Positions 45,145 to 54,407 of a DNA stretch of 64,000 nucleotides are shown piece by piece. The position numbers and the translations under genes are program-made. The notes under the pieces were generated by a model. It ran no database searches. It worked only from the letters and a program-made list of their open reading frames with translations, and was not told the DNA's origin. Positions within the stretch are counted from its first letter, which is position 1. Each line of letters begins with the position of its first letter. The stretch is from Burkholderia lata (lineage in GTDB: Bacteria; Pseudomonadota; Gammaproteobacteria; Burkholderiales; Burkholderiaceae). The stretch is taken from the NCBI RefSeq assembly GCF_902499335.1, contig NZ_CABVQK010000011.1:124001-188000 (forward strand). The letters run 5' to 3'.

Positions 45145-46026
45145 ATGGTTTCGTTCAAACGCGCGCTCGCCGCGCATGGAGCGACGTCGCTCTTCGTGCT
45201 GCTGTGGAGCAGTGGCGCGATCTTCGCTGAACTCGGTCTGCGTCACGCATCCGCGTTCGTCTTTCTCACCGCGCGATTCGCACTGGCATCGCTCGTGCTG
45301 CTCGGGCTGGCCTTCATGCGCAAACGCTGGCTGCCGCCGCGCGGCGAGCGGCGCATGGCCGCGCTGACCGGCTTGCTGATGATGGGCGGCTATTCGATCT
45401 TCTACCTGCTCGCACTCGAACGCGGGATCGCGCCGGGCGTGCTCGCGACGATCCTCGGCGTGCAGCCGATCCTCACGCTCGCGATCGTCGAGCGGCGCTG
45501 GCAACCCGTGCGCGTCGCGGGGCTCGCGTTGTCGCTGGCCGGACTCGCACTCGTCGTGTTCCGCGGCACGGAGGACGGCGGCCTGTCGCTCGCAGGCGTT
45601 GCGTGCGCGCTCACCGCGCTCGTCGCGCTGACCGCCGGCTCGCTGCTGCAAAAGCGCGTACGTGCGGCGCCTGCCGACGTGCTGCCGCTGCAGAATGCGA
45701 TCGGCCTCGCGCTGTGCGTGGCGATCGTGCCGTTCCGGCCGGTGTCGTTCGACATGAGCTGGGCGTTCGTGATCCCGCTGCTGTGGCTCGGCATCGTGAT
45801 TTCGGTGATCGCGCAACTGCTGTTCTACCGGTTGATGCAGCGCAGCGATCTCGTCAACGTGACGAGCCTGTTCTATCTCGTGCCCGTCGTCACCACGCTG
45901 ATGGATGCCGTGTGGCTCGGCAACCGGCCCGAGCCGCTCGCGCTCGCCGGCATGGGCGCGATCATCGCGGGGCTCGCGCTCGTGTTCCGCGCGCCTGCCG
46001 CCCGCGTGCAACCCGACCGCGCATGA
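45145..46026 (+). CDS. EamA/RhaT family drug-metabolite transporter
   Basis: 293 residues with ten membrane spans arranged as two EamA repeats. The first repeat holds L-L-W-S-S-G-A-I-F-A-E-L-G-L and the second A-G-S-L-L-Q-K-R-V. Conserved P-A-D-V-L-P-L-Q-N and Y-L-V-P-V-V-T-T-L segments fit the DMT superfamily. The substrate is unknown. ATG 45145 is preferred because AGGTGG lies 7 bases upstream; ATG 45109 is the alternative. Confidence 0.85.
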   Translation: MVSFKRALAAHGATSLFVLLWSSGAIFAELGLRHASAFVFLTARFALASLVLLGLAFMRKRWLPPRGERRMAALTGLLMMGGYSIFYLLALERGIAPGVLATILGVQPILTLAIVERRWQPVRVAGLALSLAGLALVVFRGTEDGGLSLAGVACALTALVALTAGSLLQKRVRAAPADVLPLQNAIGLALCVAIVPFRPVSFDMSWAFVIPLLWLGIVISVIAQLLFYRLMQRSDLVNVTSLFYLVPVVTTLMDAVWLGNRPEPLALAGMGAIIAGLALVFRAPAARVQPDRA

Positions 46027-46329
46027 GCGGGCGTGCCGTCGCGCCCGCGGGTGCGGCGGCACGCATCGGACACATACGACGAATCCGCAACAATCGAAAG
46101 GCACGGGAAAGATGCGTGCAAGGCGTTCGTCGAACTGGCGGGAAAAATGCGTGATTCGTGGGGCTTTCCGCTGATTTTTTAATGGTTCGGATAGCGAAAA
46201 GCGGTGCCGGTTGCCTATACTCGAATTAACCGCCCCGCTCGCAATCGGGTCGGACCAACACTAGAAACACCCGGCATGGGGCCGGAGTTCGCGCCCAAGC
46301 GCCCACTCCGGTCGACCCTGGAGACACGC
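46027..46329 (+). other. promoter and leader of the 61-residue membrane protein
   Basis: No gene. TATACT (46216-46221) is a good -10 candidate in an AT-rich patch around 46170-46230. A hairpin CCGGAGT (46282-46288) with ACTCCGG (46305-46311) lies in the probable leader, just before the GGAGA ribosome site. It may tune translation of the small gene. Confidence 0.45.
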
Positions 46330-46515
46330 ATGACGACCTACTTCACGATCGGCGACTTCATCCTGTTGATTCCGATGGCGCTGGCCGGAGCGCTATTTCT
46401 CGGCGCGGTGCCGTGTGCAACCGAATTCCGCCACAACCTGCTGCGCGTGCTGGGCGTCATCCTCGGCGTCGGCGTTGCGGTATTGCTCGTCGAAGGCCTG
46501 CCTGCGCTGATCTAG
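46330..46515 (+). CDS. small two-span membrane protein
   Basis: 61 residues with hydrophobic spans at about 8-28 and 38-56, joined by a short loop C-A-T-E-F-R-H-N. GGAGA lies just before the ATG, and the leader has a promoter-like -10 and a hairpin. Third-position GC is high. Similar tiny membrane proteins are common in Burkholderia; no function can be assigned. Confidence 0.7.
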   Translation: MTTYFTIGDFILLIPMALAGALFLGAVPCATEFRHNLLRVLGVILGVGVAVLLVEGLPALI

Positions 46516-46625
46516 CGGCGCACCACCCGTGCGTGACGCGCATCGCTGCATTGCAGCGATGCGATGTGCTGCGCACAAGCCATTGATACGGCACGCGATG
46601 TTTCGCATGCCGTATCGACTGCCGA

Positions 46626-47669
46626 TCAGATCGACTGATCGGTGGACGGCTTTTCCCACAGATTGATGCCGCCTTCCGTCGCGTAACGATCGATCTCCGC
46701 GAGTTCGTCCGCCGAGAATTCGAGGTTCTTCAACGCGCCGACGTTTTCGCGCACCTGCTCCGCCCGGCTCGCGCCGATCAGCGCGGACGTCACGCGGCCG
46801 TTGCGCAGCACCCACGCAAGCGCCATCTGCGCAAGGCTTTGCCCGCGCCGTTCTGCGATCGCGTTCAGCTTGCGCACATGGTCGAGGTTGTCCGCGCTCA
46901 GGTGATCCTGCTTCAGCGAGCCGCCGCCCGGCTTGTTCACGCGCGCATCGGCCGGCACGCCGTTCAGGTACTTCGACGTGAGCAGCCCCTGCGCGAGCGG
47001 CGTGAACGCAATGCTGCCCGTGCCGATCTCGTCGAGCGTGCCGAGCAATTCGGTTTCGACCCAGCGGTTCAGCAGGTTGTACGACGGCTGGTGGATCAGT
47101 AGCGGCACCTTGTACTGCGCGAGCAGTTCCGCCATCTCTCGCGTCTTCGCTGCCGAATACGACGAGATGCCGATGTAGAGCGCCTTGCCCTGCTGCACGG
47201 CCGACGCGAGCGCGCCCGCCGTTTCCTCGAGCGGCGTGTGCGCATCGAAGCGGTGCGAATAGAAGATGTCGACGTAGTCGAGCCCCATCCGCTGCAGGCT
47301 CTGGTCGAGGCTCGCGAGCACGTACTTGCGCGACCCGCCGCCGCTGCCGTACGGCCCCGGCCACATGTCCCAGCCGGCCTTCGTCGAGATCAGCAACTCG
47401 TCGCGATACGGCCGGAAATCCTCCTTCAGCAGCCGGCCGAAGTTGGTTTCCGCGCTGCCGTAGGGCGGCCCGTAGTTGTTCGCGAGATCGAAGTGGTTGA
47501 TGCCGAGGTCGAACGCGGTGCGCAGGATGTCGCGTTGCGTCGAGATCGGCGTCGAGTCGCCGAAGTTGTGCCACAGGCCGAGCGACAGCGCGGGCAGTTT
47601 GAGCCCGGATTTGCCGCAAGTGCGGTATTGCATGCCGGCATAACGTTCGGAAGCTGCTTCGTAAGCCAT
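46626..47669 (-). CDS. aldo/keto reductase, L-glyceraldehyde 3-phosphate reductase-like
   Basis: 347 residues of the AKR14/YghZ group. The N-terminus has M-Q-Y-R-T-C-G-K-S-G-L-K-L-P, G-L-W-H-N-F-G-D, and the active-site Asp-Tyr segment F-D-L-A-N-N-Y-G-P-P-Y-G-S-A-E; Lys in S-T-K-A-G and His in Y-S-H-R complete the tetrad. The C-terminal S-A-L-I-G-A-S-R-A-E-Q-V binds NADP(H) phosphate. It likely detoxifies L-glyceraldehyde 3-phosphate or methylglyoxal-type aldehydes. It appears monocistronic. Confidence 0.9.
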   Translation of the reverse strand: MAYEAASERYAGMQYRTCGKSGLKLPALSLGLWHNFGDSTPISTQRDILRTAFDLGINHFDLANNYGPPYGSAETNFGRLLKEDFRPYRDELLISTKAGWDMWPGPYGSGGGSRKYVLASLDQSLQRMGLDYVDIFYSHRFDAHTPLEETAGALASAVQQGKALYIGISSYSAAKTREMAELLAQYKVPLLIHQPSYNLLNRWVETELLGTLDEIGTGSIAFTPLAQGLLTSKYLNGVPADARVNKPGGGSLKQDHLSADNLDHVRKLNAIAERRGQSLAQMALAWVLRNGRVTSALIGASRAEQVRENVGALKNLEFSADELAEIDRYATEGGINLWEKPSTDQSI

Positions 47670-47862
47670 GAGTCGGTTCCGTCAGGACATCGGGAAAGGG
47701 GACGCGCGCCGGCCGCGCACACGGCGCGGCGGCGGCGAAGGAGTCATACGACGACTATGGTAGCGAAAGCGGCCGAAACGCGCTCGGCGGCACGGCGATG
47801 GACGCGGTCGCGGCCGTCGCCTACACTGCGGCGTCTCGAATCACCGTTTCAGCGAGGTTGGT

Positions 47863-48069
47863 ATGTCCCGGGTCATCTCGGTTGCACTGCTCGTCGGCGG
47901 CGTCTTGCTGCTGTATTTCGGCGGCCAGTCGTTCCATTCGATCAACGACAACGTGTCGCGCTTCTTCACCGGTTCGCCCGCGACGAAGACGATCCTGCTG
48001 ATCGTGGGCGGCGCCGTCGCATCGTTCGTCGGCCTGATCGGCCTCGCGATGCCGGGTAGCAAGCGCTGA
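47863..48069 (+). CDS. DUF3185 family small membrane protein
   Basis: 68 residues with two spans (about 5-22 and 44-62) and the family's connecting segment D-N-V-S-R-F-F-T-G-S-P-A-T-K-T-I. The pattern fits DUF3185. Function unknown; usually an inner-membrane protein encoded alone. The start ATG is preceded by GAGGTTGGT. Confidence 0.82.
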   Translation: MSRVISVALLVGGVLLLYFGGQSFHSINDNVSRFFTGSPATKTILLIVGGAVASFVGLIGLAMPGSKR

Positions 48070-48127
48070 TCGCTCAGCCGCGCGATGCCCGCACGGCCCG
48101 CGTCATACGATCGGGCCGCGCCAAACG

Positions 48128-48151
48128 AAACGGGCGGCCAGGCCGCCCGTT
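48128..48151. terminator. bidirectional hairpin between DUF3185 and the dioxygenase gene
   Basis: Perfect palindrome with 11-bp arms (48129-48139, 48141-48151) around one base; the inner pairs open to form the loop. On the minus strand TTTCGTTT follows, fitting termination of the phytanoyl-CoA dioxygenase-like gene. The plus-strand side is less T-rich. Confidence 0.65.
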
Positions 48152-48218
48152 GCTTCATTCGCCCGCGATGCGCCGCATCGCGTGAGCGCGGCGGTATCGC
48201 CGCCCGTCCGATCCGAAC

Positions 48219-48992
48219 CTAGAACTGCACTTCCGACTTCGACGCCGAGCGCGTGCCCGGCACCGGCCGGTTGCTCGCGGCGTGGTACGTGTACACGAGC
48301 GAGAACTTCACCTGGTCGGAACGGTTCTGCCCGGCCGAATGCAGCGTATTGCTGTGGAAGAACACGACGTCGCCCGTCTGCAGCGACGGGCACGTGGCCG
48401 CGTCGATCATCTTCTTGTTCGCCGGCAGGTCGCCGCGGAAGAACTTCGCATCGTCGAACGCTTCGGGACCGAATTCGGCCGTATGCGACCCCGGTACGAG
48501 CCACAGTGCGCCGTTCTCGTTCGTTTCCGGCCCGAGCGCGAGCCACACCGACACCATGTCCGGACGCTCGAACGACCAGTAGCGGAAATCGCGATGCCAG
48601 CCGGTCAGGCTGCCGTACGCCGGGTGCTTCGTCATCATGCAGTTGTGATGCGCGCGCGACAGCACGGGTTCTTCACCAAAATACTCGCGCATCCACGCAC
48701 CGATTTCGGGTGCGATCGCGCGCTCGGCGAACGCCGGATCGCGCGAGTACGCATCGAGCAGCCGCCGCACCGTATGCCCGCCCGGCGCATGCTTGGACTC
48801 GGGCGCGCCCGGGTAGCGCAGGTCCGCCTCGAATTCGATCGGCTCGGCCGCCTCCCGCAACTGGCGCTCCGCGACCTGCCTGAGCGCCGCGCACTGCTCG
48901 TCGCTGACGAGGCCACGCGCGACGACGAAGCCGCGCTCGCGCAATTCCGCGACTTGCGCGCGGATCGATTCCGACTGCAATGGAGACGACAT
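48219..48992 (-). CDS. phytanoyl-CoA dioxygenase (PhyH) family protein
   Basis: 257 residues of Fe(II)/2-oxoglutarate-dependent oxygenase. The metal triad is His133-x-Asp135 in W-H-R-D-F-R-Y-W and a distal His (probably His218) in H-S-N-T-L-H-S-A-G-Q-N-R-S. The residue after the N-R-S segment that usually is Arg (2-oxoglutarate binding) appears as Lys229. The frame extends upstream with poor codons, so ATG 48992 is used. The substrate is unknown; bacterial members hydroxylate diverse small molecules. Confidence 0.85.
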   Translation of the reverse strand: MSSPLQSESIRAQVAELRERGFVVARGLVSDEQCAALRQVAERQLREAAEPIEFEADLRYPGAPESKHAPGGHTVRRLLDAYSRDPAFAERAIAPEIGAWMREYFGEEPVLSRAHHNCMMTKHPAYGSLTGWHRDFRYWSFERPDMVSVWLALGPETNENGALWLVPGSHTAEFGPEAFDDAKFFRGDLPANKKMIDAATCPSLQTGDVVFFHSNTLHSAGQNRSDQVKFSLVYTYHAASNRPVPGTRSASKSEVQF

Positions 48993-49344
48993 GGGATGCC
49001 AGACGTTTTTTGTGTGAATGTGACGATTGTAAATCGGCGCCGGATGCCGCGAACAGCACCATTGTCGTGCGCAGGGGCATGCCAATCGAGGATTTGATCA
49101 GGCTCAAGGGAACTGTGCGGCGCGGCGCGGGCCTCACCGACAGGCGGTATGCGGCACACGCCTTGTGGCACAAGGGTTTATCGCGACTTTTGCCCGTCAT
49201 GAATCCCCTGTAGCCTGTCGCGGCCTGTCAATTCTGGCGGGCGCGGCGCGCAGCGAGTTTCGATAAGATCCGTTGCGCCATCCGAGGCCGTTCATACCAG
49301 TGCGCTCCCAAGGGCGCCATCCATACAAGCGAAGCATCGTTCAC
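48993..49344. other. 352-base gap, probable divergent promoters
   Basis: No gene supported. Next to the PhyH gene, a T-run (49007-49012) and TACAAT on the minus strand (49027-49032) may form its promoter. Further right, around 49255-49275, GATAAG may serve the plus-strand small ORF. Confidence 0.4.
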
Positions 49345-49686
49345 ATGCCATTCCGTCTGACTTCCCGTCTCAGCCGCGCTGCGAAGCGCGTTGTGCCGCC
49401 CGCTCCTGCCCGCTCGCTGCGCCATCATCGCGCACGCACGCAGGCGCTGGCCGAGCGTACGCCCGCACATAGCCGGCTGGACGGTATCCGTGCGTGGTTC
49501 CACGCATTTTTCTCGATGATGAGCGCGCAGGCGTTCTCGCGCCGAGCCGGCCTGCGCTCGCTGCTGCAGAAGCCGTCGTCGCTGCGCGCGCTCGCGCTGC
49601 GCCGTGCGCTCGGCCCGCAGCGCCGCGTCAACCGCCCGCGCCGCCTCGCAGCCAGCAACGGCTGGTTCGGGTTCGGCGCGCGCTGA
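49345..49686 (+). CDS. arginine-rich small protein, uncertain
   Basis: 113 residues, very basic (many Arg), with a central hydrophobic segment F-H-A-F-F-S-M-M and no recognised domain. Third-position GC is high over most of its length, which favours coding, but the ribosome site is weak and arginine-rich frames often appear by chance in this GC content. It ends before the metK terminator and is convergent with metK. Confidence 0.45.
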   Translation: MPFRLTSRLSRAAKRVVPPAPARSLRHHRARTQALAERTPAHSRLDGIRAWFHAFFSMMSAQAFSRRAGLRSLLQKPSSLRALALRRALGPQRRVNRPRRLAASNGWFGFGAR

Positions 49687-49771
49687 GCGCGCGCCGGCGG
49701 GCACCGTGCGCGACGATCGCCGTCGCGCCGCTGCCCGATTGTCCGGTTGCCCCGGCGATCGGAACCCATAA

Positions 49772-49798
49772 AAAAACCCCGGCTTTGCCGGGGTTTTT
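49772..49798. terminator. bidirectional terminator at the metK 3' end
   Basis: A 12-bp stem (49772-49783 with 49787-49798) with a 3-base loop has T-runs on both sides. It lies 19 bases after the metK stop and also suits termination of the small rightward ORF. Confidence 0.88.
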
Positions 49799-49817
49799 CA
49801 TTTGACGCGAACGACGC

Positions 49818-51005
<1,188 letters not shown>

Positions 51006-51118
51006 TTTTTCAGGCTCCTGTGTGGTTACGGTTGGTTTCACGTAGCCAGCTTCGTTGGGCCTGAAGCGGCGACGCTTTAGCGGATTACCAGGACCGGGCA
51101 GCGCGTGTAACGCTAACC

Positions 51119-51157
51119 GGCTTCGCCCCGCAAGTTGTCAGTTAACTCGGCGAAGCC
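51119..51157 (-). promoter_or_regulatory. hairpin in the metK leader
   Basis: GGCTTCGCC (51119-51127) pairs with GGCGAAGCC (51149-51157), with an inner AGTT/AACT pairing (51133-51136, 51144-51147). The metK transcript should start near 51154, so only part of the outer stem would form in RNA. It may be a translational or stability element, or a protein-binding palindrome. Confidence 0.4.
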
Positions 51158-51160
51158 CGT

Positions 51161-51188
51161 ATTATAGCGGCTTTCCTGAATTGTCACA
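51161..51188 (-). promoter_or_regulatory. metK promoter
   Basis: The -10 is a perfect TATAAT (minus strand 51166-51161). TGTGAC or GTGACA (near 51188-51182) is a weak -35 at a spacing of 15-16. A possible plus-strand promoter for the LpxL-type gene overlaps (TTGTCA 51135-51140, TATTAT about 51160). Confidence 0.6.
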
Positions 51189-51270
51189 GAGCGCCGCCCG
51201 TGCTGCATCTTCCGCTGTTTCACCACCCTGTTTGCAAAGCGCCGGCCAGCCGGTCCCACGGAGGTTTCAC

Positions 51271-52155
51271 ATGCTAGGTCGTCTAGGCACGTACCTCGCC
51301 ATTGGCTTGCTGAAACTGCTCGCCCGGTTGCCGTACGGCCTGACCGCACGGTTCGGCGATGGTCTCGGCTGGCTGCTCTACAAGATCCCCAGCCGGCGAA
51401 AGCGCATCGTACACACCAATCTGAAACTCTGCTTCCCTGATTGGAGCGACGAACGCCGCGAGGAAGTGGCCGGCCTGCATTTCCGTCACGCGATCCGCAG
51501 CTACGTCGAGCGCAGCTACCAGTGGTTCGCGTCGGAACAGGCCTACCGCAAGCTGTTTACGGTCGAGAGCGAAGTCGACCTCAGCGATCCGGACATGCCG
51601 CCGACCCTCTTGCTCGGTTTCCATTTCGTCGGCATCGAAGCCGGCTCGATGGCGATCAATCTCGCCCTCGGCCGGACCTGCGGCTCGCTCTACACGCCGA
51701 TGAAGAGCCCGGAAATCGAAGCCGCGGCCAAAGCCGGCCGCAGCCGCTTCGGCGCGGAGCTGGCGAGCCGGGCCGACAGCGCGCGTACCGTGCTGCGCTG
51801 GCTGCGCGACCGCAAGCCGGTGATGCTGGGCGCCGACATGGACTACGGGCTGCGCAACTCGACGTTCGTGCCCTTCTTCGGCGTACCCGCTTGCACGCTG
51901 ACCGCTGTGGGCCGGTTCGCTCAGACCGGCCACGCGCAGGTCCTGCCCTTTATCGGCGAGGTGCTGCCGAACTACAAGGGCTACCGGCTGAAGGTCTTCA
52001 AGCCGTGGGCCAACTACCCGACCGGGGACGACGATCTCGACGCGCGGCGGATGAACGAATTCCTCGAGGAACAGATCCCGCTGATGCCCGAGCAGTACTA
52101 CTGGGTCCACAAGCGCTTCAAGACGCGCCCGGCCGGCGAACCGAGCCTGTACTAA
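51271..52155 (+). CDS. LpxL/HtrB family lipid A acyltransferase
   Basis: 294 residues of the lysophospholipid acyltransferase superfamily that adds a secondary acyl chain to lipid A at the inner membrane. An N-terminal hydrophobic helix (about 7-22) anchors it. The catalytic H-x4-E is His118...Glu123 in G-F-H-F-V-G-I-E. D-M-D-Y-G and F-F-G-V-P-A-C-T follow as in HtrB. GGAGG precedes the ATG. Whether the donor is C12 or C14 cannot be told. Confidence 0.88.
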   Translation: MLGRLGTYLAIGLLKLLARLPYGLTARFGDGLGWLLYKIPSRRKRIVHTNLKLCFPDWSDERREEVAGLHFRHAIRSYVERSYQWFASEQAYRKLFTVESEVDLSDPDMPPTLLLGFHFVGIEAGSMAINLALGRTCGSLYTPMKSPEIEAAAKAGRSRFGAELASRADSARTVLRWLRDRKPVMLGADMDYGLRNSTFVPFFGVPACTLTAVGRFAQTGHAQVLPFIGEVLPNYKGYRLKVFKPWANYPTGDDDLDARRMNEFLEEQIPLMPEQYYWVHKRFKTRPAGEPSLY

Positions 52156-52176
52156 GCCATACCCGCGGGCGCACGG

Positions 52177-52479
52177 TCACGCACGTGCCTGCGCCCTCGC
52201 TACCTTGGGCACGCCTTTCGCGCGCGCCCGCCACAAGTCGCAAGCGGATTGCTGTGCCAGCCACAGATCCGCGCGACCGCCGTTTTCCTCTCCAAGCCAC
52301 GCCTCGATGCGCAACGCCATTTCCGGCGAAATCCCGGCGTGACCATGCAAAATGCGCGACAGCGCCGCACGCGTCACGCCAAGCTGAGCGGCGGCCTCGG
52401 TGACGGTGAGGCCGAACGCCGGCAGCACGTCATCGCGCAGGGTTTCGCCCGGATGGGGCGGATTGAAGATGCGAGTCAT
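52177..52479 (-). CDS. higA: HigA-like antitoxin / XRE-family regulator, apparently orphan
   Basis: 100 residues. The N-terminus [24 protein letters not shown] is the HigA (VapI/XRE) signature; helix-turn-helix about 27-55 with [14 protein letters not shown]. HigA normally neutralises the mRNA interferase HigB, encoded just upstream. No HigB frame is recognisable in the 281 bases before it. A likely promoter, TTGACT then GCATAG 17 bases on, is seen on the minus strand near 52553-52525. Confidence 0.83.
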   Translation of the reverse strand: MTRIFNPPHPGETLRDDVLPAFGLTVTEAAAQLGVTRAALSRILHGHAGISPEMALRIEAWLGEENGGRADLWLAQQSACDLWRARAKGVPKVARAQARA

Positions 52480-52760
52480 CGCTTTCCTGATCAGGTCGTG
52501 AAGCCGTTTTCGTGTGGCAAAACTATGCAAATCCTTCGGTTGCCTAGTCAATTTGACTCGTACGAAAGCGCTCGCTCGATTCCCCCCATGCCTTCGCCAT
52601 CCTCGCCATCCCGCTCATGCCCCCGCCCGCGCAGGACGCCCCTGTCGGCTGCATGTATCATTTGCGGTTGAGATCAGCACGACGAACGAGGCCGCCCGGC
52701 ATGGCGCGGCGTCGCGCGAGCCGCGCTGACCGCCTTGTTCGTCATGGAAATCCGGACCCA

Positions 52761-53630
52761 GTGAAACTCTCGTTCACCAAGATGCACGGCGCGGGCAACG
52801 ACTTCGTCGTGCTCGACGGCTATTCGCGCGCATTGCCGCCGCTCACCGAAGCGCAGGTGCGTGCGCTCGCCAACCGCCACTTCGGCATCGGCGCCGACCA
52901 GCTGCTGCTCGTCGAAAAACCGACCGTCGACGGCGTGGATTTCAAGTACCGGATCTTCAATTGCGACGGCGGCGAAGTCGAACACTGCGGCAACGGCGCG
53001 CGCTGCTTCGTGAAATTCGTCAGTGACCGCGGCCTGACCGACAAGCGCAGCGTGCGCGTGCAGGTGATGAAGGGCCTGATCACGCTGACGATGCAGGACA
53101 ACGGCGAAGTCGTCGTCGACATGGGTGCGCCCGTGTTCGTGCCGGCGCAGGTGCCGTTCGATGCAGCGGGCCTCGACGGCCGCACCGAGGGCCGCGACAC
53201 GCTGTGGCCGCTCGACGTCGGTGGTTCGACGCGCTGGATCTCGACGGTGACGATGGGCAACCCGCACGCGGTGCAGGTCGTCGACGACACCGAAGCCTAT
53301 CCGGTGCACGAAGAAGGCCCGCTGATCGAGCATCACACGCGCTTCCCGGAGCGCGTGAACGCCGGCTTCATGCAGGTCGTATCGCGCAGCGAAGTGAAGC
53401 TGCGCGTGTACGAACGCGCGGCGGGCGAAACGCTCGCGTGCGGCACCGGCGCGTGCGCGGCGGTCGCGGCCGGCATCCGGCGCGGCCTGCTCGATTCGCC
53501 GGTGACCGTGCACACGCACGGCGGCACGCTGACGATCAGCTGGGACGGCGCGCGCGACGAAGCCGCCGCGCTGATGATGGCCGGGCCCGCCACGACCGTG
53601 TTCGAAGGCGAGATCGACCTGCCTGCCTGA
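52761..53630 (+). CDS. dapF: diaminopimelate epimerase
   Basis: 289 residues; converts LL- to meso-diaminopimelate for lysine and peptidoglycan. The two catalytic cysteines are Cys76 in E-H-C-G-N-G-A-R and Cys227 in A-C-G-T-G-A. The start is GTG 52761 ([15 protein letters not shown]). It heads the dapF-DUF484-xerC cluster conserved in proteobacteria. Confidence 0.95.
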   Translation: MKLSFTKMHGAGNDFVVLDGYSRALPPLTEAQVRALANRHFGIGADQLLLVEKPTVDGVDFKYRIFNCDGGEVEHCGNGARCFVKFVSDRGLTDKRSVRVQVMKGLITLTMQDNGEVVVDMGAPVFVPAQVPFDAAGLDGRTEGRDTLWPLDVGGSTRWISTVTMGNPHAVQVVDDTEAYPVHEEGPLIEHHTRFPERVNAGFMQVVSRSEVKLRVYERAAGETLACGTGACAAVAAGIRRGLLDSPVTVHTHGGTLTISWDGARDEAAALMMAGPATTVFEGEIDLPA

Positions 53631-53667
53631 CCCTGCAACGTCCTTGATAACTGAACGCTCCAGCCAC

Positions 53668-54393
53668 ATGAACGATCGCGAAGTCGCCGACTACCTGCTC
53701 GCCAATCCCGAATTCTTCGCGCAGCACGCCGAACTGCTCGCGACGATCCGCCTCGCGAACCCGCACGGCAAGGCCGCGATCTCGCTGCAGGAGCGGCAGA
53801 TGGAAATGCTGCGCGACAAGAACAAGCATCTCGAGCGCCGGCTCGCCGAACTCGTGCGCTATGGCCACGAGAACGACAGCCTGTCCGCGAAGTTCAGCCG
53901 CTGGACGGCACGCGTGATCGCGGAACGCGATCCGTACGCGCTGCCGCGCACGATCGCCGACGGCATCGCCGAAGTCTTCGACGTGCCGCAGACGGCACTG
54001 CGCGTGTGGGACGTCGCCGACACCTACTCGCAAGCCGACTTCGCGCGCCAGGTCGGCGAGGAAGTGCGCCTGTTCACGAACGGGCTGTCGACGCCGTACT
54101 GCGGTGCGAACACGGGCTTCGAAGCCGCGCAGTGGCTTGCGCCCGCGGTCGCCGCGTCGGCCGCGAATGCGGCGGAAGGCGCGGAAGCCGCGCCGGCCGG
54201 CGACGGCTCGGCCGCATCGGTCGCGCTGCTCGCGCTGCGTGCACCGCTCGCCGGTAACGATGCGCCCGCGTTCGGCCTGCTCGTGCTCGGCTCGCCCGAC
54301 CCGCGCCGCTTCCACGACGGGATGGCCACCGACTTCCTCGCGCAGATCGCGACGCTCGCGAGCGCCGCGCTCACGCGCCTCCTGCCGCACTGA
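53668..54393 (+). CDS. DUF484 family protein
   Basis: 241 residues of DUF484. The N-terminus V-A-D-Y-L-L-A-N-P-E-F-F-A-Q-H is diagnostic, followed by a coiled-coil (about 45-80) and a GAF-like domain with W-D-V and P-Y-C-G. An Ala-rich loop (about 160-185) is inserted. It lies 37 bases after dapF and 14 before xerC, the usual dapF-DUF484-xerC order. Function unknown; a link to XerC or cell division is speculation from context. Confidence 0.88.
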   Translation: MNDREVADYLLANPEFFAQHAELLATIRLANPHGKAAISLQERQMEMLRDKNKHLERRLAELVRYGHENDSLSAKFSRWTARVIAERDPYALPRTIADGIAEVFDVPQTALRVWDVADTYSQADFARQVGEEVRLFTNGLSTPYCGANTGFEAAQWLAPAVAASAANAAEGAEAAPAGDGSAASVALLALRAPLAGNDAPAFGLLVLGSPDPRRFHDGMATDFLAQIATLASAALTRLLPH

Positions 54394-54407
54394 CCCTTCC
54401 GCACGCG

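Noticed and set aside
51006-51160. SAM or SAH riboswitch before metK
   Set aside because: A hairpin exists, but I could not match the sequence to any known SAM or SAH riboswitch consensus; kept only as an unspecific hairpin.
52480-52550. Possible HigB toxin remnant in frame upstream of higA
   Set aside because: Only about 24 codons and no HigB motif; most likely untranslated leader.
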